Shown one piece after another: positions 36,851 through 46,495 of a stretch of DNA of 64,000 nucleotides. Position numbers and translations under genes: made by a program. Numbering within the stretch: position 1 is the stretch's first letter; every line of letters starts with the position of its first letter. The notes under the pieces were generated by a model that had not been told where the DNA came from, did no database searches, and saw only the letters and a program-made list of their open reading frames with translations. Source of the DNA: CAVTND01 sp963735955 (GTDB lineage Bacteria > Pseudomonadota > Gammaproteobacteria > Burkholderiales > Burkholderiaceae_F); assembly GCA_963735955.1 (NCBI GenBank), contig CAVTND010000010.1, positions 372,001 through 436,000 on the forward strand, written 5' to 3'.

Positions 36851-38095
36851 TCAGGGGACGATTTGATCGATTGTGAGGATCAGGTCCCGCGAGCCGACTT
36901 TGACCGACTGTGCCGGACCTTCCAGATCACCACTTTGCGCCGCAACGTTGCCGCCACGCGCTACCCGCGCGGCGACGACAACCAGTTCGTGCATCGAGAT
37001 CTTCGCCGCCGGCGACATCGCGCGGGTATCGTCGAGAGTGAACTTGAGAGGCAGATCCTTGACCTGCGCCCGAACCACTGCGAGCGGCATCTTGCTCCCG
37101 TCGTTCGGCCGAGCAAACACGAACACCGTGTCGTTGGGCGCGGCCTTCGTGGCCAGCGCAGGACTCAGTCTGACTGTGCCGGAGACGGCCTTCTCTGCTG
37201 TGCCTGCGGTCGGTTTCGCTTTTTCAGGCGGACTTGCCGAAGCAACCTCACCGCCAAGCTTGCCAAGTTCACGCGCTTCCGCAATCGAACCTTGAATGGA
37301 CTTTGCCAGTGGAGAGTCGGCTGGTTGCGTGGCTCTAAGGCGCTCCCAGTAACCAACGGCAGCGACATAGTCCTTCCGCTCAAACGCAATCGTGCCGGCC
37401 ATAGCCAGCGCCTTCCATTGCGTCGGATCGATCTTCAAGGCACGCTCGATCAGTTCCTCGGGTGGTCCGCTGAGGTTGCGCCCACGGCTCATGGCCAGCG
37501 CATCGGCGTAATCCGCCAGCACATTGGCGTCGTTTGGCACCAGCGCGACCACTTTCGCGAACGCGGTCGAGGCTTCGGCGAACTTTCCCATTGCGTAGTA
37601 GCTGCGCGCGAGGACAAACCATCCCTCGGCATTGTCAGGCTGCTTCTGCAAGCGTTGTGCGAGCTGCTCGACCATCTGGTCGATCTGCTCTGTCGACTTG
37701 TGCCCATCGCTGGTTGCAACGGTGGTCAGGGAGATCGCACCCGGATCGCCCCAGTGCCAGTAGAGCAATCCGGCTGCAAGCGGAACCGCCAGTGCGAGCG
37801 CGGTCGCGGTTCGAAGGCGCGACCGCGCCGGGGCCGCCGAGGACGCTGCGGCATCCTGCCGGCTTTCCTCGAGCATGCGGCGTTCCAGTTCGGCCCGCGC
37901 TTCGGCGTGCTGGTCCGACGACAAGGTGCCGCGCGCAAGATCGGCTTCGAGGTCAGCGAACTGGTCGCGATAGATCGAAACATTGGCAGCCTGCCGCTCG
38001 ACCCTCGCGCGGCCCGATGGCCGCAGAAGCGGCCACAGGACAAAGGCGATCGCCACCAGCGCCATCACGGTCGCCAGGACATAGAAGACAACCAT
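36851..38095 (-). CDS. ccmI: Cytochrome c maturation protein CcmI
   Basis: The 414-residue protein has two membrane segments (about 3-22 and 95-115), an arginine/glutamate-rich cytoplasmic loop (YRDQFADLEADLARGTLSSD) and a periplasmic TPR domain (QPDNAEGWFVLARSYYAMGK) that binds the apocytochrome C-terminus. The C-terminal beta-rich part (about 310-414) is also typical of long CcmI proteins. Its start overlaps the ccmH stop. A long open frame on the other strand here is a shadow. Confidence 0.9.
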   Translation of the reverse strand: MVVFYVLATVMALVAIAFVLWPLLRPSGRARVERQAANVSIYRDQFADLEADLARGTLSSDQHAEARAELERRMLEESRQDAAASSAAPARSRLRTATALALAVPLAAGLLYWHWGDPGAISLTTVATSDGHKSTEQIDQMVEQLAQRLQKQPDNAEGWFVLARSYYAMGKFAEASTAFAKVVALVPNDANVLADYADALAMSRGRNLSGPPEELIERALKIDPTQWKALAMAGTIAFERKDYVAAVGYWERLRATQPADSPLAKSIQGSIAEARELGKLGGEVASASPPEKAKPTAGTAEKAVSGTVRLSPALATKAAPNDTVFVFARPNDGSKMPLAVVRAQVKDLPLKFTLDDTRAMSPAAKISMHELVVVAARVARGGNVAAQSGDLEGPAQSVKVGSRDLILTIDQIVP

Positions 38096-38562
38096 CACCG
38101 GCGATCCCCTGTCTTCCCATGCGCGAGCAGACGCGCTGCTTCGGCATGCTCGGCCTCTGACAGCGCCGCGGGCTGCAATCGCGAGCGACGCGCATGCACG
38201 GTTCGGCCGAAAACAGCCAGCGCAATGGCCGCAAGCAGCAAGGGCCCGAGCCACAGCAGCAGTGTGCTCGGCTTGAACGGCGGTCGGTACAGCACAAAGT
38301 CACCGTAGCGCGCGACCATGAAGTCCGTGATTTCGCGATCACTGCGGCCGGCGCGAATCTGTTCATCGATCTGCCTCCGCAGGTCGACTGCAAGCTCGGC
38401 GTTGGACTCGGCGATCGACTGGTTCTGGCAGACCAGGCAGCGCAGCTGCGCCGCAAGATCTGCCGCGCGGCGCGCGCCGGCAGGATCAAGTGTCGATGGC
38501 TCGGCCGCGTACAGGACTGTCGTCAGCGCGAAGCATGCAACACCAAGCAAGACTCGAATCAT
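38095..38562 (-). CDS. ccmH: Cytochrome c maturation thiol reductase CcmH
   Basis: The 155-residue protein has a signal peptide and the redox motif LRCLVCQNQSIAESNAELA in the three-helix domain, then YGDFVLYRPPFKPST and a C-terminal membrane anchor (about 105-125). CcmH reduces the apocytochrome CXXCH cysteines together with CcmG. It overlaps ccmG at its start by four bases and ccmI at its end by one. Confidence 0.95.
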   Translation of the reverse strand: MIRVLLGVACFALTTVLYAAEPSTLDPAGARRAADLAAQLRCLVCQNQSIAESNAELAVDLRRQIDEQIRAGRSDREITDFMVARYGDFVLYRPPFKPSTLLLWLGPLLLAAIALAVFGRTVHARRSRLQPAALSEAEHAEAARLLAHGKTGDRR

Positions 38563-39095
38563 GAGCGACGCAACTCCTCGATCAGCGGCAACATCCGGCC
38601 ACGCCAGACCTCCTCGGTGATTGGCCCAATCTGCTTGTAGCGAATCATTCCCTTGGTATCGATCACGAAGGTTTCAGGCACGCCGTAGACGCCATAGTCG
38701 ATGCCGACCCGGCCGTCGAAGTCGGTGACTGAAAACGTGTAAGGGTCACCCCACTGTGCGAGCCAGCCCTTTGCGGCGTCCGACTTGTCCTTGTAATTCA
38801 GTCCAACAATCGGCACGGACTTGGCCCCGGCAATCTTTACCAGCAACGGATGCTCGATTCGACAGGCAACACACCAGGAGGCCCAGACGTTCAGCATCCA
38901 GACCTGGCCCTTGAGTTCGGCCGGAGTGAAGGTCTGGTGTGGCTGAGCCAGTTGGGCCAGCGTAAATGTGGGCGCGGCCTGGTTGACCAATGGCGACGGC
39001 ACTTCGCGCGGATTCAGAGACAGGCCACGCAGCAGAAAGCCGGCGAGAACCAGGAAGGCTGCCAGCGGCAGCAGGTAAAGCGCCAGCTTGCGCAT
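38559..39095 (-). CDS. ccmG: Thiol:disulfide oxidoreductase CcmG/DsbE
   Basis: The 178-residue protein has an N-terminal membrane anchor (LALYLLPLAAFLVLAGFLL) and a thioredoxin fold with redox motif WCVAC in NVWASWCVACRIEHP, a GVPETFVIDTKG cis-proline loop and the CcmG-specific insertion GLNYKD. It keeps apocytochrome heme-site cysteines reduced. I start at 39095, five bases after the ccmF stop; an ATG 11 codons earlier would overlap ccmF. Confidence 0.94.
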   Translation of the reverse strand: MRKLALYLLPLAAFLVLAGFLLRGLSLNPREVPSPLVNQAAPTFTLAQLAQPHQTFTPAELKGQVWMLNVWASWCVACRIEHPLLVKIAGAKSVPIVGLNYKDKSDAAKGWLAQWGDPYTFSVTDFDGRVGIDYGVYGVPETFVIDTKGMIRYKQIGPITEEVWRGRMLPLIEELRRS

Positions 39096-39099
39096 TCTG

Positions 39100-41066
39100 T
39101 TATGCGGTCCTTGCGGCGAGCCGCTCATCGCGCCGCGCCAGCAGGCGATAGCGGCGATCGGCCAGTGCCAGCAGGCCGCCGATTGCCATCAGCACACAGC
39201 CGCCCCAGATCCAGTTGACGAAAGGCTTGATGTAGATGCGCACACTCCATGCACGGTCGGCCACCGGTTCGCCGAGTGAAACGTACAGGTCGCCAAGAAT
39301 GCTTTGATCGATCGCCGCTTCAGTCATCGGCATCTGCTGGACGTGATAGACGCGCTTCTCGGGATACATGTGCCCGTAGTACTTGCCATCACGGGTGACT
39401 TCGATGCCGCCGCGGGCGCCACGATAGTTGGGGCCGACGATGTCCTTCGCCCCCTCGAATTTGAACGCGTAGCGGCCAATCGTGACTGAGTCGCCGACAT
39501 CCATGCGCTGGTCGCGTTCGACCTCGAAGCCCTTGACCATCGTGACACCGACGATGAAGACCGCGACGCCTAGATGGGCGCACTGCATGCCCCAGTAGGC
39601 CAGCCCCTGTGCCTTCAGGCGCGCTCCCAGCCCGCCTCCCAGATGGCGAATGCGTTCCTTCACATTCAACGCCGCCGAGGCAATGACCCAGAACGCAAGG
39701 AACAGACCAACTGCGACCATCGGCGTCACGCTCGACCGGCGGCCCACGGCACGATCAATGCACTGGCGACGCTCACTGCGAGTGCCCATTTGAGTCGCAA
39801 GGCCAGGTCGGGCAGCGTCGCCTTCTTCCAGCGGGAAATCGGCCCGATTCCCATCAGGAATACCAGCGGCGCCATGATCGGGACGAACACGGACTGGAAG
39901 AACGGCGGGCCGACCGAGATCTTCGTACTCGTCAGTGCATCCAGAAACAGGGGATACAAGGTGCCGAGCAGCACCGAGCCGCAGGCGACTGCCAGCAGCA
40001 CATTGTTCATCAGCAGAAATGACTCGCGCGACACGGTCTCGAAATTGCCGCCGAGCCCGACCTTGGGCGCGCGCCACGCGTACAGCGCCAGCGACGCGCC
40101 GATCACGAACACCAGAAACGCCAGGATGAAGACGCCGCGCGCCGGATCGGTGGCGAACGCGTGCACCGAGGTCAGCACGCCCGACCGCACGAGAAAGGTT
40201 CCAAGCAGGGACAGCGAGAAGGCGACGATCGCCAGCAGCACAGTCCAGCTCTTGAATGCGCCGCGCTTCTCGGTGACCGCAAGTGAATGGATCAGAGCCG
40301 TGCCGACCAGCCAGGGCATGAACGAGGCATTCTCCACGGGATCCCAGAACCACCAGCCGCCCCAACCCAGCTCGTAGTAGGCCCACCAGCTGCCAAGCGC
40401 AATGCCAACCGTCAGGAAGCACCAGGCCAGCGTGGTCCACGGCCGCGACCAGCGCGCCCAGGTCGCATCCAGCCGGCCACCGAGCAGAGCAGCGATCGCG
40501 AACGCAAAGGCCACTGAAAACCCGACATAGCCCATGTAGAGCATGGGCGGATGGAACACCATGCCGGGATCCTGCAGCAGTGGGTTCAGGTCACGGCCGT
40601 CAGCCGCCGGTGGAAACAGCCGGTCAAACGGATCCGAGGTCATCAGCAGGAAAAGCAGGAAGCCCGCCGAAATCACGCCCTGCACTCCCAGCACGCGTGC
40701 CACGGTGTCTTCGGGCAGGTGCCGGGAAAAGGCCGAAACAGCAAACGTCCACCAAGCAAGCATCAGCACCCAAAGCAGCAGCGAGCCTTCGTGCGATCCC
40801 CAGCTGGCGGCGACGCGATAAGCGAGCGGCAATTGCGAATTTGAATTGGACGCGACGTTGACGACGGAAAAGTCATTGCTGACGAAGGACGTGACCAGAC
40901 AGCCGAACGCCAGGGTGACGAACAATGCTTGTCCACGCGCCGCAGGACGCGCGACGCTCATCCAGACCCGATCACCGCGCGCGGCGCCGACAATCGGCAG
41001 GATGCTCTGCACCAGCGCCAGCAAGAGCGCCAGGATCAGCGCGAAGTGACCGATCTCCGGAACCAT
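39100..41066 (-). CDS. ccmF: Cytochrome c heme lyase CcmF, one frameshift
   Basis: The first part (41066 to about 39735) encodes MVPEIGHFALILALLLALVQ and the heme-handling WWD motif (GWGGWWFWDPVENASFMPWL), with many membrane segments. Then LIVPWAAGR shifts frame, and the rest, from SVTPMVAVGLFLAFWVIAS to ADRRYRL, includes the large periplasmic loop and last helices. The sum (655 codons) equals normal CcmF. A single-base indel near 39735 breaks it. As CcmF is needed for all c-type cytochromes, a sequence error is more likely than true loss. The start overlaps the ccmE stop (TGATG). Confidence 0.93.
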
Positions 41067-41524
41067 CAGGGCCTCCCCGGCATCTGCACGGACTTCTGTG
41101 CCTTCTTGGCCTGCTCGAGTGCGTGCGCAGCCTCCGGCGGCATGTAGTTCTCATCATGCTTGGCCAGCACTTCGTTGGCGCGAAACACGCCATCCGGCCC
41201 GAGCTTGCCCTGGGCCACGACACCTTTGCCCTCCTTGAAGAGGTCGGGAAGGATGCCCGTATAACTGACAGCGATCACCTTGGCAGTGTCGGTGACGTTG
41301 AAGCTGACCGTCAGGCCGTCGCCGGCCCGCTTGACACTGCCTTGCTCGACCAGGCCGCCGATGCGGAAGGCCTTACCCTGTGGTGCTTCGCGATTGGCCA
41401 CCTGGGTCGGACTGTAGAAAAACACCAGGTTTTCCTGAAACGCCGACAGCACCAGTGCAGCGGCAACACCGAGCACCGCCACGCCAGTGGCGATCAAAGC
41501 GAGGCGCTTGTGTCGTGGCTTCAT
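41066..41524 (-). CDS. ccmE: Heme chaperone CcmE
   Basis: The 152-residue protein has one N-terminal membrane anchor and an OB-fold periplasmic domain (IGGLVEQGSVKRAGDGLTVSF). The heme-binding histidine and its tyrosine partner are in VLAKHDENYMPPE (HxxxY). It carries heme from CcmABCD to CcmF. It overlaps ccmD and ccmF by four and one bases. Confidence 0.95.
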   Translation of the reverse strand: MKPRHKRLALIATGVAVLGVAAALVLSAFQENLVFFYSPTQVANREAPQGKAFRIGGLVEQGSVKRAGDGLTVSFNVTDTAKVIAVSYTGILPDLFKEGKGVVAQGKLGPDGVFRANEVLAKHDENYMPPEAAHALEQAKKAQKSVQMPGRP

Positions 41525-41700
41525 GGCGAGTGTCGAGTGCGCGCCGACTCGCGCGCTACGTCAGCGAGTGCACGGCGGCGCCGCGCCTGGAGGGCGAAAA
41601 CTTCGATTCCAATCACTACGATCACCATGGCATATGAACTCCAGACGAAGAAACCATAGCCGCCCATCGTCCAAAAAGCTTCCCAACTGGCCCAGTTCAA
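41521..41700 (-). CDS. ccmD: Cytochrome c maturation protein CcmD
   Basis: The 59-residue protein reads LNWASWEAFWTMGGYGFFVW then one membrane helix and a basic tail (ALQARRRRALADVA), the usual form of CcmD, which frees holo-CcmE from CcmABC. No ATG is at the expected place. I use TTG at 41700, which overlaps the ccmC stop as TTGA, in keeping with the coupling in the rest of the operon. A longer ATG frame upstream lies within ccmC. Confidence 0.8.
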   Translation of the reverse strand: MNWASWEAFWTMGGYGFFVWSSYAMVIVVIGIEVFALQARRRRALADVARESARTRHSP

Positions 41701-42464
41701 GTGAGTCTCCCGCCGGCGCAAAGTTCCTGGACCCAGCCCGATTGACGCTCGCGCTCGAGAATAATCGAGCGCACGCGGTGCATAACTGCCGAGATGCAGT
41801 ACATCCAGATCGCCACGGCCATGATCAGCATGCCCCAGAGCATGCTCGCAGCCATGCTGGAGCCCCGAGCGGGGCTGAGCGATGCTCCCTGGTGCAGCGT
41901 ATTCCACCAGACTACCGAGAAATAGATGATCGGCACGTTCACGACGCCGACAATGGCCAGCACGGCTCCCGCTTTGTCAGCGCGGCGCGGATCGTCGATC
42001 GCTGCCTGCAAGGCTATGAAGCCGAGATAGAGGAACAACAGGACCAGTTCCGAAGTCAGGCGCGCATCCCATACCCAGTACGTGCCCCAGGTCGGTCGCC
42101 CCCACAGCGAGCCAGTCCAGAGCGCAAGAAAAGTCATCAATGCGCCGGTCGGGGCGATGGCAGTAGCCATCATCGAGGAAAGGCGGGTATTGAAAGCCAG
42201 GCCGATTGCCGCCCAGAAAGCCATGACCAGGTACAGGAACATCGACATCCACGCCGTGGGCACGTGAATGAAGATGATGCGATAGCTGTCGCCCTGCGTC
42301 GCATCGGTCGGTGCAACGAGAAACGCGATGTAAAGGCCAAGGACAGTCAGGACGAGCGCAAGCGCCCCGCACAGCCACATCAGGCGGCCGGCGAGCGGAA
42401 AGAAGGTCTGGGGCGAAGCAAACCCGAACAGACTTGCACGCGATAAGGAAACGCTTGTGTTCAT
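41697..42464 (-). CDS. ccmC: Heme handling protein CcmC
   Basis: The 255-residue protein has six membrane segments and the tryptophan-rich motif WGTYWVWDARLTSELVL, flanked by conserved histidines (IIFIHVPTAW and NTLHQGASL). CcmC loads heme onto CcmE in the periplasm. It lies between ccmB (24 bases) and ccmD (overlap). Confidence 0.95.
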   Translation of the reverse strand: MNTSVSLSRASLFGFASPQTFFPLAGRLMWLCGALALVLTVLGLYIAFLVAPTDATQGDSYRIIFIHVPTAWMSMFLYLVMAFWAAIGLAFNTRLSSMMATAIAPTGALMTFLALWTGSLWGRPTWGTYWVWDARLTSELVLLFLYLGFIALQAAIDDPRRADKAGAVLAIVGVVNVPIIYFSVVWWNTLHQGASLSPARGSSMAASMLWGMLIMAVAIWMYCISAVMHRVRSIILERERQSGWVQELCAGGRLT

Positions 42465-42488
42465 AGTCGACAGCGCAGCGCCCGCCGC

Positions 42489-43157
42489 TCACTCCGCCGA
42501 GATGCGCAGCGCCAGGGACGCAGCCCAAGGGGTCAGCACCAGCGCAAACAGCAGAAACGCGCCAAGGAGAAGCAGGTACGCCGCATAGGCCACACCGGAA
42601 GCCGCGGCTCCGACAGCGCCGGACCCGAAAATGAGCACCGGGATATACAGCGGCAGAACGAGCAGCGATGTTAACACTCCGCCGCCGCGCAGCCCGAGCG
42701 TCAGCGCCGCCGCAATTGCACCAAGCAAGCTGAGTACCGGTGTTCCGAGCGCCAGCGAAGCGACCAGCACCAGCGTTTCAGTGGTGCCGAGATCGAACAG
42801 AACGCCGAACACGAATGCCATGGCGGTCAACGGCAGACCGGTGGTCAACCAATGGGCGACAACCTTCCCTATCACGATCAGGGCCAGGGGTTCCGGGGCA
42901 ATCAGCATCTGCTCGAGTGTGCCGTCCACATGATCGGCGGCGAAGAGTCTCGGCAGGGAAAGAATGGCCGCCAACAAGGCGGCGACCCAGACCACGCCTG
43001 GACCGATTGCACGCAAAAGATTCGGCTCGGGGCCCACACCCAGTGGCACGATGGTCACGACGACGACAAAGAAGAACAGGGTGTTGAAGACATCGGCCTT
43101 CTGACGCACTCCCAGCAGCAGGTCACGCCGAATGACGGGCGCCAGCGAAATGATCAT
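42489..43157 (-). CDS. ccmB: Heme ABC exporter permease CcmB
   Basis: The 222-residue protein has six membrane segments and the conserved cytoplasmic loop (LFAADHVDGTLEQMLI) of CcmB. With CcmA it forms the ATPase complex that releases holo-CcmE. It starts seven bases after the ccmA stop. Confidence 0.94.
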   Translation of the reverse strand: MIISLAPVIRRDLLLGVRQKADVFNTLFFFVVVVTIVPLGVGPEPNLLRAIGPGVVWVAALLAAILSLPRLFAADHVDGTLEQMLIAPEPLALIVIGKVVAHWLTTGLPLTAMAFVFGVLFDLGTTETLVLVASLALGTPVLSLLGAIAAALTLGLRGGGVLTSLLVLPLYIPVLIFGSGAVGAAASGVAYAAYLLLLGAFLLFALVLTPWAASLALRISAE

Positions 43158-43164
43158 GTTTCGC

Positions 43165-43818
43165 TCACGCGATTGCGCCCGCGCCGACCGCTGTCAGATC
43201 GACGCGCAGTTCGCGCGGCGCGTTGACCGCAACTTCCTGATGCGTGGTCAGGACCGCGATCTGGCCGCGGCCCAGATGTTCTGCAATCAGGGCAGCCAGC
43301 GTCTCCGTGCCTCGCGTATCCAGGGCGGAAAACGGCTCATCAAGAATCCAGAGCGGGGTCGACAGACAAAGCTGAAGACGTGCCAGTGCGATCCGGCGGC
43401 GCTGTCCCTGCGACAGAAAGCGCGCAAGAGTGTCTTCGTAGCCAGCGAGCCCGAACGTGGCGAGTGCTGCATCGCAGTCCGCCGATCCGGTCCAGCGGCC
43501 CGCCAGTTCCAGTGCGAAACGCAGATTTTCGTGCACTGTCAGATCGTCCTTGACTCCGTTCAGATGTCCGACATAGGCAAGGTCCTGCCAGTAGTCTTCG
43601 CGCAGGCTGCGAATACTGCTGCCATTCCAGTGCACCTCGCCTTGCGATGGGTCAAGCAAGCCGCACAGGATCCTGAGCAGACTGGTCTTGCCCGTTCCGT
43701 TGGGCCCGGCCACGCGTACCAGGGTTCCGCCTTGCACCTGCAGGTTGAGTCCGTCGAACAAGTGTCGGCCACCGCGCTCGCACGCAAGATTGCGAATTTC
43801 GAGAAAGCAGGCTGGCAC
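43165..43818 (-). CDS. ccmA: Heme ABC exporter ATPase CcmA
   Basis: The 217-residue ATPase has Walker A (GPNGTGKTSLL), the signature LSQGQRRRIALARL, Walker B with D-loop (WILDEPFSALD) and the H-loop (TTHQEV), all typical of CcmA. The first gene of the ccm operon. I choose the GTG at 43818, where similarity starts (LEIRNLACERGG); an ATG at 43890 would add 24 unconserved residues. Confidence 0.92.
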   Translation of the reverse strand: MPACFLEIRNLACERGGRHLFDGLNLQVQGGTLVRVAGPNGTGKTSLLRILCGLLDPSQGEVHWNGSSIRSLREDYWQDLAYVGHLNGVKDDLTVHENLRFALELAGRWTGSADCDAALATFGLAGYEDTLARFLSQGQRRRIALARLQLCLSTPLWILDEPFSALDTRGTETLAALIAEHLGRGQIAVLTTHQEVAVNAPRELRVDLTAVGAGAIA

Positions 43819-44049
43819 GTGGAATCCGTTGCAGAGGTCGGGAGTCGGTGAGGCGGCGCGAAGGGTACGGGAGCGCCGTCGCCGTATCAAGGCGTGCTAT
43901 CGCAGGTCGGGCCGCTAGACTGCGCGCGTTCCCGGCGGACCAGGTTCATTCTGCATGAAGCTTTTTGCTCAGCATCATTTGAAATCCCGGCCTAGGCGCG
44001 TATGCCGTCGGCCGAGAACGCACCGCGATGCTGCAAGCGGGACATGTTG

Positions 44050-45270
44050 ATGGCATCACCCGTCTGGCCTCCCCTGTTAGGCACGCCACTGTCGCCTGCT
44101 GCCACGCGCGTGCTCCTGCTGGGCGCCGGCGAACTGGGCAAGGAGGTAATCATTGCCCTGCAGCGCCTGGGTGTCGAAGTGATCGCAGCCGACCGCTATG
44201 CGGGTGCACCGGGCCACCAAGTCGCCCATCGGGCGCACGTGTTGAACATGGCAGACGCCGCCGCGCTGAAGGAGCTGATCGCGCGCGAGCAGGCGCACAT
44301 AGTCGTGCCCGAAATCGAAGCGATCGCGACCGAGGCCCTGGTTGAAATTGAGCTCGCCGGCCTGGCACGCGTGGTACCAACGGCACGTGCTGCACAGCTC
44401 ACCATGAACCGGGAAGGCATTCGCCGCCTTGCCGCTGAGACGCTTGGCCTGCCGACTTCGCCCTATCGATTTGCCAGTTCGCCGGCTGAATTGCGCGAAG
44501 CCGTGCAGCACACCGGGCTGCCCTGTGTGATCAAGCCCGTGATGTCATCCTCGGGCAAGGGCCAGAGCAAGGTTGAGCTTGCAAGCGAACTCGATACCGC
44601 GTGGAAGTACGCAAATGCCGGCGGTCGAGTAGCCCTGGGTCGCGTCATCGTCGAAGGATTCATTGACTTCGATTATGAAATCACGCAGCTGACCGTACGT
44701 GCTCTGGGCGAGGACGGCACGATCGGCACCCATTTCTGCGAACCGGTCGGCCATGTTCAGGTCGCCGGTGACTATGTCGAGAGCTGGCAGCCGCATCCGA
44801 TGAGTGCGCTGGCCCGCGCGCGTACCCGCGACATCGCTCGAGCCGTGACCGACGAGCTCGGCGGCACCGGCATCTTCGGGGTAGAGGTCTTCGTCAAGGG
44901 CGATATGGTCTGGTTCTCAGAGGTCAGCCCGCGCCCGCACGACACCGGAATGGTGACGATGGTGACGCAGTGGCAGAACGAATTCGAGCTGCACGCACGG
45001 GCCCTGCTGGGCCTGCCGGTGGACGTTAGTCTGCGCAATGCCGGTGCGAGCAGCGTGATCTATGGCGGCCACGAAGCCACGGCGCTGCGATTCGAAGGAG
45101 TCGCGGAGGCGCTTGCCCTGCCCGGTGTCGACCTGCGCTTGTTCGGCAAACCCGAGTCCCATGTCAAGCGGCGCATGGGTGTCGCGCTGGCGCGGGCTGC
45201 CGATGTCGATGTTGCGCGCGACCTCGCAAAAAGGGCCGCCGCCTGCGTCCGGCCAGTGCCGCATGCATAG
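44050..45270 (+). CDS. purT: Formate-dependent phosphoribosylglycinamide formyltransferase PurT
   Basis: The roughly 406-residue ATP-grasp enzyme makes formyl-GAR from formate, ATP and GAR in purine synthesis. It opens with GTPLSPAATRVLLLGAGELG, close to E. coli PurT, followed by VVPEIEAIATEAL, TMNREGIRRLAAE, VKPVMSSSGKGQSK and EVSPRPHDTGMVT. It ends in LRLFGKPESHVKRRMGVALA. The start at 44050 fits the family; ATGs at 44044 and 44002 are alternatives. It diverges from ccmA. Confidence 0.95.
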   Translation: MASPVWPPLLGTPLSPAATRVLLLGAGELGKEVIIALQRLGVEVIAADRYAGAPGHQVAHRAHVLNMADAAALKELIAREQAHIVVPEIEAIATEALVEIELAGLARVVPTARAAQLTMNREGIRRLAAETLGLPTSPYRFASSPAELREAVQHTGLPCVIKPVMSSSGKGQSKVELASELDTAWKYANAGGRVALGRVIVEGFIDFDYEITQLTVRALGEDGTIGTHFCEPVGHVQVAGDYVESWQPHPMSALARARTRDIARAVTDELGGTGIFGVEVFVKGDMVWFSEVSPRPHDTGMVTMVTQWQNEFELHARALLGLPVDVSLRNAGASSVIYGGHEATALRFEGVAEALALPGVDLRLFGKPESHVKRRMGVALARAADVDVARDLAKRAAACVRPVPHA

Positions 45271-45372
45271 GCGCGGAGTGAAGCGATCGGAATCGCCCGC
45301 TTTTCGCCATCCTGATCGCGCAAACTCCCGGTCTACAATCGGCTCGATGATGAGCCTCCACTACGAAGCGGC

Positions 45373-46026
45373 ATGAAGATCCTGGTCGTTGACGATCACT
45401 CGCTGATTACCACTGCGCTTTCGATGCTGTTCCTCGACCTCGACCCCGAGGCCGAGGTGCTGACAACGCGCACCGCGGACTCGGCCCTGCAACTGCAGCA
45501 GCAGCATCCCGATCTTGATCTGGTCGTACTTGATCTCGGTTTGCCCGGAGTGACCGGCACTGCCCTGCTCGAGGCGATGGTTGCTCACGCGCCCGAAATG
45601 AAGATCCTGGTGCTCTCCGGCCAGCAGGATCCGCGCAATGTGATGCGGGTCTTGCAGCTTGGTGCAGCGGGTTTTGTCCCCAAGTCAATGGGCGACACGA
45701 CATTGCTCGACGCCGTGAAGTTTGTCCTGTCGGGCGGTGTCTACATTCCTGCGGACCTGCTGGAAGAGGTGAACCGCGTGAACATGGTCGCCACGCCCGA
45801 TCGCCCGCGCGAAGCGGGCAGCGGGCGAGTCGAGCTGACCGAGCGCCAGGAGCAAGTTCTTCAACTGCTGGCGCGAGGAGCACCGATCAAGATCATCTGT
45901 CGTGAACTCGGCCTGTCCGAAGGCACGGTCAAAACCCACGTGACAGCGATCTACCGTGCGTTCGGCGCGTCCAACCGCACCGAGGCACTGCTCGCCGCAC
46001 GTCGGCACGGATACGACATCGGCTGA
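45373..46026 (+). CDS. NarL/LuxR-type response regulator
   Basis: The 217-residue protein has a receiver domain with acidic pair D7-D8 (VVDDHS), phospho-acceptor D54 (VVLDLGLP) and the Lys of FVPKS. A GerE-type HTH is at the C-terminus (LTERQEQVLQLLARGAPIKI, then EGTVKTHVTAIYRAF). No sensor kinase is adjacent; the nearest NarX-type kinase is 1.5 kb downstream. It could regulate the transglycosylase or the secretion operon; this is inference. Confidence 0.9.
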   Translation: MKILVVDDHSLITTALSMLFLDLDPEAEVLTTRTADSALQLQQQHPDLDLVVLDLGLPGVTGTALLEAMVAHAPEMKILVLSGQQDPRNVMRVLQLGAAGFVPKSMGDTTLLDAVKFVLSGGVYIPADLLEEVNRVNMVATPDRPREAGSGRVELTERQEQVLQLLARGAPIKIICRELGLSEGTVKTHVTAIYRAFGASNRTEALLAARRHGYDIG

Positions 46027-46495
46027 GATCGACTCTCGTACGCGCCGCTTGGGCCCGCTTCCTGCGAAGTGGAAGCTCGCAGACTCAGCATCCGTTACGT
46101 CGACTCGGCTTCGCACGCAGACGCGTGAGTTCGAACAGCGAGTGCTTCAGATATCAGATTCGAAATCAGCTCCAAGACACCGAAGCGCCTCAACAAGTCA
46201 AGGCCCAACTTCATGAGGCGCGCGGTCTCCCGAAAACGGATTAGACCGAACGGACCCGTACCCATCGCTGATTCCCGGGTCGGTAGTTTCCGACCATCGG
46301 CACCAACGTGTCCGCTCACGCCACGGCGCGAAAACGAAATCCAGTCTGGGAGCGCACCATGGTTGAAGTCCCCAGCTCCCGTTTGCGGAACCGGCCGCGC
46401 GAAGTTGTCGCGGTAGCGCGAGTAGGCCGTTCTGCGGGAATTGGGTAAGTTCACTACTTACGGTCTGCCGCGGGCAGCGCTAAAAGCTTCCCGAT
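46027..46495. other. Intergenic region with a palindromic motif, no recognised gene
   Basis: No convincing coding frame lies in these 469 bases. The right end holds GTAAGT-N5-ACTTAC (46445-46461), followed by CTGCC-GCG-GGCAG (46465-46477), just before the transglycosylase start. It is therefore likely the promoter and leader region of that gene. Confidence 0.5.
46445..46461. promoter_or_regulatory. Inverted repeat GTAAGT-N5-ACTTAC, candidate regulator site
   Basis: A perfect six-base inverted repeat with a five-base spacer lies 35 bases upstream of the transglycosylase ATG. Its right half contains ACTACTTA, an 8-mer also found twice in the divergent region near 62.6 kb. NarL/FixJ-type regulators, three of which are encoded in the window, bind heptamer repeats of this sort. 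Confidence 0.4.

Noticed and set aside
36863..38308. 481-codon plus-strand frame opposite ccmI and ccmH
   Set aside because: Composition is typical of an antisense shadow (Arg, Gln, His and Cys rich), and both minus-strand genes are well supported.
46095..46454. 119-codon minus-strand frame in the gap before the transglycosylase
   Set aside because: I found no family-like segment and no ribosome-binding site; the composition is not convincingly coding.
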